Below are positions 6,288 through 9,887 of a stretch of 9,887 nucleotides of DNA, piece after piece. Both the position numbers and the translations under genes were made by a program. Source of the stretch: Nodosilinea sp. BSH.14 (GTDB taxonomy: Bacteria > Cyanobacteriota > Cyanobacteriia > Phormidesmidales > Phormidesmidaceae); contig JALQST010000087.1 of assembly GCA_023264315.1 (NCBI GenBank), forward strand, positions 1 to 9,887, read 5' to 3'. The number at the start of each line of letters is the position of its first letter. Position 1 is the stretch's first letter. A model generated the notes under the pieces. It saw nothing but the letters and a program-made list of their open reading frames with translations, did not search any database and was not told where the DNA came from.

Positions 6288-7193
6288 TTACCGTACAAGG
6301 TAATGTAGGCGTCCATTTTTGATTTGCACCACAGGGTGGTTGGAGAGGCGGACTAAATGTTCATCGTGGGTGGTGACAATAACGGTGATGCCGATGGAGT
6401 TGAGCTTTTTGAGAATCTTGATCACCTGAAGGGAGTTATCGGCGTCTAGATTTCCGGTGGGCTCATCGGCTAAGAGCAGCGGTGGCGTATTCACCACAGC
6501 CCGGGCAATGCTCACCCGCTGTTGCTCGCCGCCAGATAGTTCGTCAGGGAAACACTGGGCCTTGTGTTGCAGCCCCACCATTTTAAGGGCAGGCCACAGG
6601 CGACGATGGATTTCCTTGCGCGTGAAGCCCTGCGCCCAGAGAACAAAGGCCACATTTTCGGCCACGGTGCGACGGGGAAGAAGCTTATAGTCCTGGAAGA
6701 CGACACCAATGCGGCGACGCATCATCGCGAGTTTGTTGCCCCGCAGTTTGGCAATGGGTTCGTTGGCCACGAGAATTTCCCCAGCGGTGGGGCGTTCATA
6801 GCCATAGAGCAGTTTCAATAAGGTGGATTTGCCAGACCCCGACGGCCCCGTAACAAATAAGAAATCCCCCTGATTCACGGTAAGGCTGACATTGGTGAGA
6901 GCGGTGCTGCCATTGGGGTAGATTTTCTCGACCTTCTCCATAGCAACCATGGCTGGCGTGGGCGCGGCTTCCCCAGACGGCACAGCAGCGGGTACGTCCA
7001 CAGGAACACCCGTCGGCACGGTTGCCCCAAACACCTCAGGGGAACCGGATTGGGGGCGAGGAGGCACCGGCTTTACCGCCGAGGATGAGGCTGGAACCAC
7101 AAGCTGAAAACGCTCCTGGAGGTGCGCACGCACTGATTCGGGCAACTGATTAAGGCGGGAGTCATCCGTAGATCGGGGCATGGCGGGACGCAT
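6288..7193 (-). CDS. ftsE: FtsE-type ABC transporter ATPase with N-terminal extension
   Basis: This 301-residue protein contains one ABC ATPase domain from about residue 82: Walker A GPSGSGKS (116-123), Q-loop Q167 in VVFQDYKLLPRRTV, signature LSGGEQQ (219-225), Walker B LLLADEP (239-245) with E244, and switch H276. The phrases FQDYKLLPRRTVAENVAF and ADEPTGNLDAD are typical of FtsE, which works with the membrane protein FtsX to control peptidoglycan hydrolases at the division site. FtsE is normally about 220 residues; here some 80 extra residues precede the domain. Residues 10-35 look helical and 36-81 are rich in Pro, Val and Ala. The first ATG is supported by AGGA seven bases upstream (plus-strand 7201-7204); M82 and M85 would give a normal-sized protein. 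No ftsX lies beside it in this window, so another LolD/FtsE-like role cannot be excluded. Confidence 0.85.
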   Translation of the reverse strand: MRPAMPRSTDDSRLNQLPESVRAHLQERFQLVVPASSSAVKPVPPRPQSGSPEVFGATVPTGVPVDVPAAVPSGEAAPTPAMVAMEKVEKIYPNGSTALTNVSLTVNQGDFLFVTGPSGSGKSTLLKLLYGYERPTAGEILVANEPIAKLRGNKLAMMRRRIGVVFQDYKLLPRRTVAENVAFVLWAQGFTRKEIHRRLWPALKMVGLQHKAQCFPDELSGGEQQRVSIARAVVNTPPLLLADEPTGNLDADNSLQVIKILKKLNSIGITVIVTTHDEHLVRLSNHPVVQIKNGRLHYLVR

Positions 7194-7285
7194 AGGAAAG
7201 TCCTAGGGAGGAGGGCGAGGCTCAAGCACCTCAGGCAATGGAATCGGAGATTACCCCGGAGCCAGCAGGACGCTTTTGGGTGGCC

Positions 7286-7314
7286 ATTGTAGCGGAAAGG
7301 CATCCATTGGCCAA
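7286..7314 (-). promoter_or_regulatory. Predicted ftsE promoter
   Basis: On the minus strand TTGGCC (7314 down to 7309) and TACAAT (7291 down to 7286) are separated by exactly 17 bases. The -10 box matches the consensus at five of six positions. A run of seven A on the minus strand (7331-7325) lies where an UP element would be. The predicted transcript start is near 7279, giving a leader of roughly 85 bases. Confidence 0.6.
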
Positions 7315-7324
7315 TGGCCAATGG
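7304..7324. repeat. CCATTGG palindrome and direct repeat over the ftsE -35 box
   Basis: Bases 7304-7317 form a perfect 14-base palindrome, CCATTGGCCAATGG, and the right half is repeated directly at 7318-7324. The ftsE -35 box lies within the palindrome, so a dimeric regulator bound here would affect ftsE transcription. On the plus strand the arms 7304-7310 and 7318-7324 plus seven T also mimic a terminator, but no plus-strand gene lies upstream to need one. Confidence 0.6.
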
Positions 7325-7386
7325 TTTTTTTCAACAAACTTAAGGCTTAGTTTTTCCTGGCAGCAATGCTCATGTTGGCAAATTGG

Positions 7387-7468
7387 CCGTTCACCCTGAG
7401 CTGTGAGCCTGTCGAACAGTCGAAGGGTGAAACGGCGGTGAAAAGGCTTCGACAGGCTCAGCCTGAGC
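7387..7468. repeat. REP-like compound palindromic element
   Basis: TGAGCCTGTCGAA (7404-7416) is repeated in exact inverse as TTCGACAGGCTCA (7448-7460). CCGTTCACCCT (7387-7397) pairs with AGGGTGAAACGG (7424-7435) with one bulge. GCTCAG-C-CTGAGC (7456-7468) is a further short palindrome. The first two pairings interleave. The core with GACAGGCTCAG resembles extragenic palindromes scattered in many bacterial genomes. The element is intergenic and seems unrelated to its neighbours. Confidence 0.65.
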
Positions 7469-7520
7469 GGTATTTATTCGCCAGCCTAGTCATACTGAGA
7501 ATTGCTGTAGCGGGTTTCAA

Positions 7521-7555
7521 GCCCTGTCCTTTAGGGCACAAGGATGATACCATCC
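7521..7555. other. Two adjacent small hairpins, possible insertion-element end or RNA structure
   Basis: GCCCT (7521-7525) pairs with AGGGC (7533-7537) around seven bases, and four bases later GGATG (7542-7546) pairs with CATCC (7551-7555) around ATAC. The CAAGCCCTGTCCTTTAGGGC context resembles the subterminal hairpins at IS200/IS605-family ends, but no tnpA or tnpB is present here. Confidence 0.3.
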
Positions 7556-7613
7556 AGCTAGATAAGGGCAAAATTCGGCTGATGTCCTTCCCCACTTGGA
7601 ATCGTCAGGATTG

Positions 7614-7634
7614 CCCTGAGCCCTAGTCCCTAGT
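7614..7634. repeat. Short heptamer run (CCCTGAG, CCCTAGT x2)
   Basis: Three seven-base units lie head to tail, the last two identical, just before the ribosome binding site of the next gene. They have the form of the C-rich cyanobacterial heptamer repeats but are too few to be sure. Confidence 0.35.
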
Positions 7635-7652
7635 TGTTCTTCCGAGGTCGCT

Positions 7653-7955
7653 ATGATTGTGAGTCATCTCCAAAGCCTGACCCAGGATGCCACCTATCGC
7701 GATCTCGCCCTCCGTTGTCAAGAGTTTCTCTACTACCACGACTACGCCCCCTGCCCAGAGGATGCCGAGCCGCGCCAAATTGCCGAAGACACCCTGTATA
7801 ACTTGCTTGTGGAATACTTGATTTGCGTCGGCATGGCCCGCCCGCAGGCCGAGCAATTTTGCAGCCAAAACGACCACCTGATCGATCTAGCGCTGCGCAT
7901 TTCCTCCATTCTCGGGCCAGCCCCCACCGGCAAGACGCCCTGGCCAGCCCCCTAG
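7653..7955 (+). CDS. Hypothetical 100-residue helical protein
   Basis: I do not recognise this protein. It is acidic and mostly helical by appearance: residues 1-28 (SHLQSLTQDATYRDLALRCQ), then a Tyr- and Pro-rich turn (FLYYHDYAPCPEDAEP), a helix around RQIAEDTLYNLLVEYLICVG (41-60), and RPQAEQFCSQNDHLIDLALRISSIL to about 87, ending in a Pro-rich tail. It has three to four cysteines without a metal-binding spacing, no signal peptide and no membrane segment. GAGG at 7644-7647, five bases before the ATG, is a good ribosome binding site and supports a real gene. The minus-strand frame opposite is a shadow. It precedes the DUF760 gene by 246 bases on the same strand, so co-transcription is possible but unproven. 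Confidence 0.7.
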   Translation: MIVSHLQSLTQDATYRDLALRCQEFLYYHDYAPCPEDAEPRQIAEDTLYNLLVEYLICVGMARPQAEQFCSQNDHLIDLALRISSILGPAPTGKTPWPAP

Positions 7956-7979
7956 AACAGCGACACCGGGGCGTCTAGG
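7934..7979 (+). other. Alternative hairpins across the end of the 100-residue ORF
   Basis: GACGCCC (7934-7940, inside the ORF) can pair with GGGCGTC (7969-7975), or CCTAGA (7951-7956) with TCTAGG (7974-7979). The two exclude each other. No T-run follows, so termination is doubtful. Confidence 0.25.
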
Positions 7980-8054
7980 CAAGGCATGTCCATAAATATG
8001 CCATCGCGAAACTTCGCCACAGCAGTACGGTTCTACCCACCTGAGAAACAGGCC

Positions 8055-8069
8055 AAGGTTAGTTACCTT
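8055..8069. repeat. Small inverted repeat upstream of the DUF760 gene
   Basis: AAGGT and ACCTT flank TAGTT. An AT-rich stretch with TAGATT and TAGATA (8069-8080) follows and could hold a -10 box, but no matching -35 was found. Otherwise 7980-8201 shows nothing I can name. Confidence 0.25.
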
Positions 8070-8201
8070 AGATTTAGATATTTGAATTTCCATTCACATC
8101 CAAGTCCATCCTCAGCGGCTTGCCGTAGTACAAGCGCCCTTCGGGACTTGGTCAGCCCCCGGCGACCTGCCCCTTACAGCCAGCAACGTGAGGTATCTCC
8201 T

Positions 8202-8549
8202 GTGAGCAACGCTTCCGGCAAATCCCCAGAACTGTTTAGCGGTTTCAAGCCCTTCGAGCATGGCAATTCGCTGATGCAGTACGTCCACGCCATGAGCCCT
8301 GAAACCATCGCCCAACTCTCCAATCCCGCCTCCCCAGAGGTGCAGCAGATGATGGAACACAACATCATTGGGTTGTTGGGTGGCCTGCCTTCGCAGCATT
8401 TTGATGTGGAAATTACCACCAACCGCGAGAGCCTAGGACGATTGTTGGCCTCTGCTATGATGAGCGGGTACTTTTTGCGCGGAGCTGAACAGCGCCTGGA
8501 AATGGAGCAATCCTTCGTCCTCGCTGACGCCGCCCCCAACCATGCGTGA
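8202..8549 (+). CDS. DUF760 family protein
   Basis: From a GTG start this encodes 115 residues and matches the DUF760 family of cyanobacteria and plastids, whose biochemical role is unknown to me. Recognisable parts are ELFSGF, the helix NSLMQYVHAMSPETIAQLSNPASPEVQQMMEHNIIGLLGGLPSQHFDVEITTNRE in separate helices and strand, and LGRLLASAMMSGYFLRGAEQRLEME near the C-terminus, which is the family's most conserved stretch. The frame is open back to an ATG at 7986, but those 72 residues are low in complexity, Ser/Arg/Pro-rich and unlike the family. GAGG at 8190-8193, eight bases before GTG 8202, fixes the start. There is no signal peptide or membrane span, so it is cytoplasmic. Its stop codon overlaps the start of mutY, implying co-transcription and coupled translation. 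Confidence 0.85.
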   Translation: MSNASGKSPELFSGFKPFEHGNSLMQYVHAMSPETIAQLSNPASPEVQQMMEHNIIGLLGGLPSQHFDVEITTNRESLGRLLASAMMSGYFLRGAEQRLEMEQSFVLADAAPNHA

Positions 8550-9853
8550 CGCCTAGCTCCCCCCATTCCTCCTTGTCCAACTCGCCCCTAGAGACCGTTT
8601 CCCAACCCCACCGTTGTCGCGATGGCGAAGCGGCCTATCTAACGGCAGCTTTGGATGTATTGTCTACGGTTGAACCTGGCGCTGAACTGGCGACTGAATC
8701 GGCGGCTAAATCGGCAAAACAGACTGGGGACAGGAATCTCACAGCTTTAGATCCGGCTGGGGCTGTCTCCCCCTGGCCGGATTTTGTGGTGGCGGAACTG
8801 CGGGCTAACTTGCTGGCTTGGTATCGACAGGCCGGACGACAACTGCCCTGGCGCAACATCAACAACCCCTACGCCATCTGGGTTTCGGAGATGATGTTGC
8901 AGCAAACCCAGGTCAAAACCATGTGGCCCTACTACGAGCGCTGGCTGGCGCAGTTTCCTACCGTAGAAGCACTAGCGGCGGCGGATTTGCAAACGGTGCT
9001 AAAAGCCTGGGAAGGGTTGGGCTACTATGCCCGTGCCCGCAATGTCCACCGAGCGGCCCAGCGGATTGTCAGCGAGTATAACAGCCAAATCCCCCAGGAT
9101 TTCGACCAAATCACCGATCTTCCCGGCATTGGCCGCACCACAGCCGGGGGCATCCTCAGTTCCGCCTACAACCTGCCCTACGCCATTTTGGATGGCAACG
9201 TAAAGCGGGTGCTGGCTCGACTGATGGCCCTGCCCGTGCCTCCGGCTAAGGCGATGAATACCCTGTGGGATCTGTCCGAAAACTTGCTGGATCCCGACAA
9301 TCCCCGCGACTTTAACCAGGCCATCATGGATTTGGGGGCCACCCTCTGCACCCGCCGCCAGCCTGATTGCCCCCGCTGTCCTTGGCAGCCGCACTGTCGG
9401 GCCTATAATTTGAAGGTGCAAACGGAGATCCCGATGACCGAAAGCAAAGCCCCCATTCCCCACAAACACATTGGCGTTGCCGTCATTTGGAATGACCAAG
9501 GCCAGGTGCTCATCGACCGTCGCAAGCCGGAAGGGCTGCTGGGTGGATTGTGGGAATTTCCGGGCGGCAAAATTGAAGCAGGTGAAACCGTAGAAGCCTG
9601 CGTCCGGCGGGAAATTCAGGAAGAACTCGGCATCGACATTACCGTGGGCGACCGGCTCTGCACCGTCACCCACACCTATTCCCACTTCAAAGTCACCCTC
9701 AACGTCCACCACTGCACCCACCTCAGCGGCAACCCCCAACCCATCGAATGCGACGAAGTGCGCTGGGTCAGCCTGGAGGACATTGAAGAATATCCCTTCC
9801 CCAAGGCGAATATCCAAATTATTGAAGCCCTCAAGGCCCACGCCCAGCCCTAA
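8546..9853 (+). CDS. mutY: MutY adenine DNA glycosylase fused to a MutT-like Nudix domain
   Basis: This 435-residue protein removes adenine mispaired with 8-oxoguanine. The glycosylase domain spans about 82-290: LPWRNINNPYAIWVSEMMLQQ in which E115 is the catalytic acid, the helix-hairpin-helix LPGIGRTTAGG (192-202), D216 in ILDGNVKR, and an iron-sulfur loop C268-x6-C275-x2-C278-x5-C284. The C-terminal domain (about 306-432) carries a full Nudix box G341-x5-E347-x7-REIQEELGI (355-363) and the HTYSHFKVTL segment matching the MutY 8-oxoguanine recognition loop. Many MutY proteins have a decayed Nudix fold, so an intact box suggests added 8-oxo-dGTP hydrolase activity. The GTG start at 8546 overlaps the upstream TGA, giving an odd 75-residue leader rich in Ser, Ala and Thr; a GTG near 8786 (V81/V82 region) would give the usual N-terminus. 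No Shine-Dalgarno is seen at either. Confidence 0.94.
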   Translation: MTPSSPHSSLSNSPLETVSQPHRCRDGEAAYLTAALDVLSTVEPGAELATESAAKSAKQTGDRNLTALDPAGAVSPWPDFVVAELRANLLAWYRQAGRQLPWRNINNPYAIWVSEMMLQQTQVKTMWPYYERWLAQFPTVEALAAADLQTVLKAWEGLGYYARARNVHRAAQRIVSEYNSQIPQDFDQITDLPGIGRTTAGGILSSAYNLPYAILDGNVKRVLARLMALPVPPAKAMNTLWDLSENLLDPDNPRDFNQAIMDLGATLCTRRQPDCPRCPWQPHCRAYNLKVQTEIPMTESKAPIPHKHIGVAVIWNDQGQVLIDRRKPEGLLGGLWEFPGGKIEAGETVEACVRREIQEELGIDITVGDRLCTVTHTYSHFKVTLNVHHCTHLSGNPQPIECDEVRWVSLEDIEEYPFPKANIQIIEALKAHAQP

Positions 9854-9887
9854 AAAACGCATGGGTGGGGGGTGGCCGAGATAGTGG

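Noticed and set aside
7304..7331. Plus-strand rho-independent terminator (CCATTGG stem plus seven T)
   Set aside because: No plus-strand gene lies just upstream; the same bases are explained better as the -35 and A-tract of the ftsE promoter on the minus strand.
7366..7626. 86-residue ORF in the intergenic block
   Set aside because: It is made of the REP-like palindrome and the two hairpins, so the open frame most likely reflects repeat sequence and not a gene.
7986..8201. N-terminal 72-residue extension of the DUF760 protein from ATG 7986
   Set aside because: The sequence is AT-rich then low in complexity, unlike the family, whereas GTG 8202 has a well-spaced GAGG and gives a family-sized protein.
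8999..9862. 287-residue minus-strand ORF opposite mutY
   Set aside because: It is a long shadow of the GC-rich mutY reading frame; mutY has full catalytic motifs on the plus strand.
1..9887. HIP1 octamer (GCGATCGC), CRISPR array, tRNA or rRNA gene
   Set aside because: Reading by eye I found no GCGATCGC, no regularly spaced direct repeats and no tRNA- or rRNA-like sequence. An automated scan would be needed to be certain.

Overview
The window is chromosomal DNA from a cyanobacterium. The clearest marker is apcD (1798-2283), the allophycocyanin-B alpha chain, which occurs only in organisms that build phycobilisomes. The DUF760 protein, cyanobacterial-style heptamer repeats and the weak or absent Shine-Dalgarno sites at several starts fit this. 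Codon use is GC-rich, as in many filamentous Leptolyngbya/Phormidium-like lineages, but the genus cannot be fixed from the sequence. There is no integrase, transposase gene, phage gene or CRISPR array: this is mostly core genome, with structured intergenic DNA between genes.

Layout, left to right: a possible 10-residue tail of an upstream gene; a PIN-PhoH (PhoH2/YlaK type) RNA-active ATPase (130-1455); a 342-base gap with a 15-bp inverted repeat and a second hairpin; apcD as a single-gene unit with a rho-independent terminator (2374-2404); a region with a small doubtful ORF (2555-2803) closed by a perfect 13-bp hairpin (2845-2875); a tandem pair of exported M16 peptidase-family genes (2993-4654 and 4735-6249) separated by six copies of a heptamer; and, convergent to them on the minus strand, an FtsE-type ABC ATPase (6288-7193) with an unusual N-terminal extension of about 80 residues and a good predicted promoter.

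The next 459 bases (7194-7652) have no gene but hold a palindrome over the ftsE -35 box, a REP-like compound palindrome (7387-7468), two adjacent hairpins (7521-7555) and a short heptamer run. Then come a 100-residue helical protein of unknown function (7653-7955), a DUF760 protein from an internal GTG start (8202-8549) and, overlapping it by four bases, a MutY adenine glycosylase fused to a MutT-like domain with a complete Nudix box (8546-9853).

The genes serve separate functions: RNA metabolism, light harvesting, periplasmic or envelope proteolysis, cell division and oxidative DNA repair. Two points stand out. The M16 pair has complementary losses of active-site motifs, which predicts an obligate heterodimer. 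The MutY fusion keeps all the Nudix consensus residues, so it may both excise adenine opposite 8-oxoguanine and hydrolyse an oxidised nucleotide. I saw no clear sign of a wholly new system; the least explained DNA is the 7304-7634 intergenic block.
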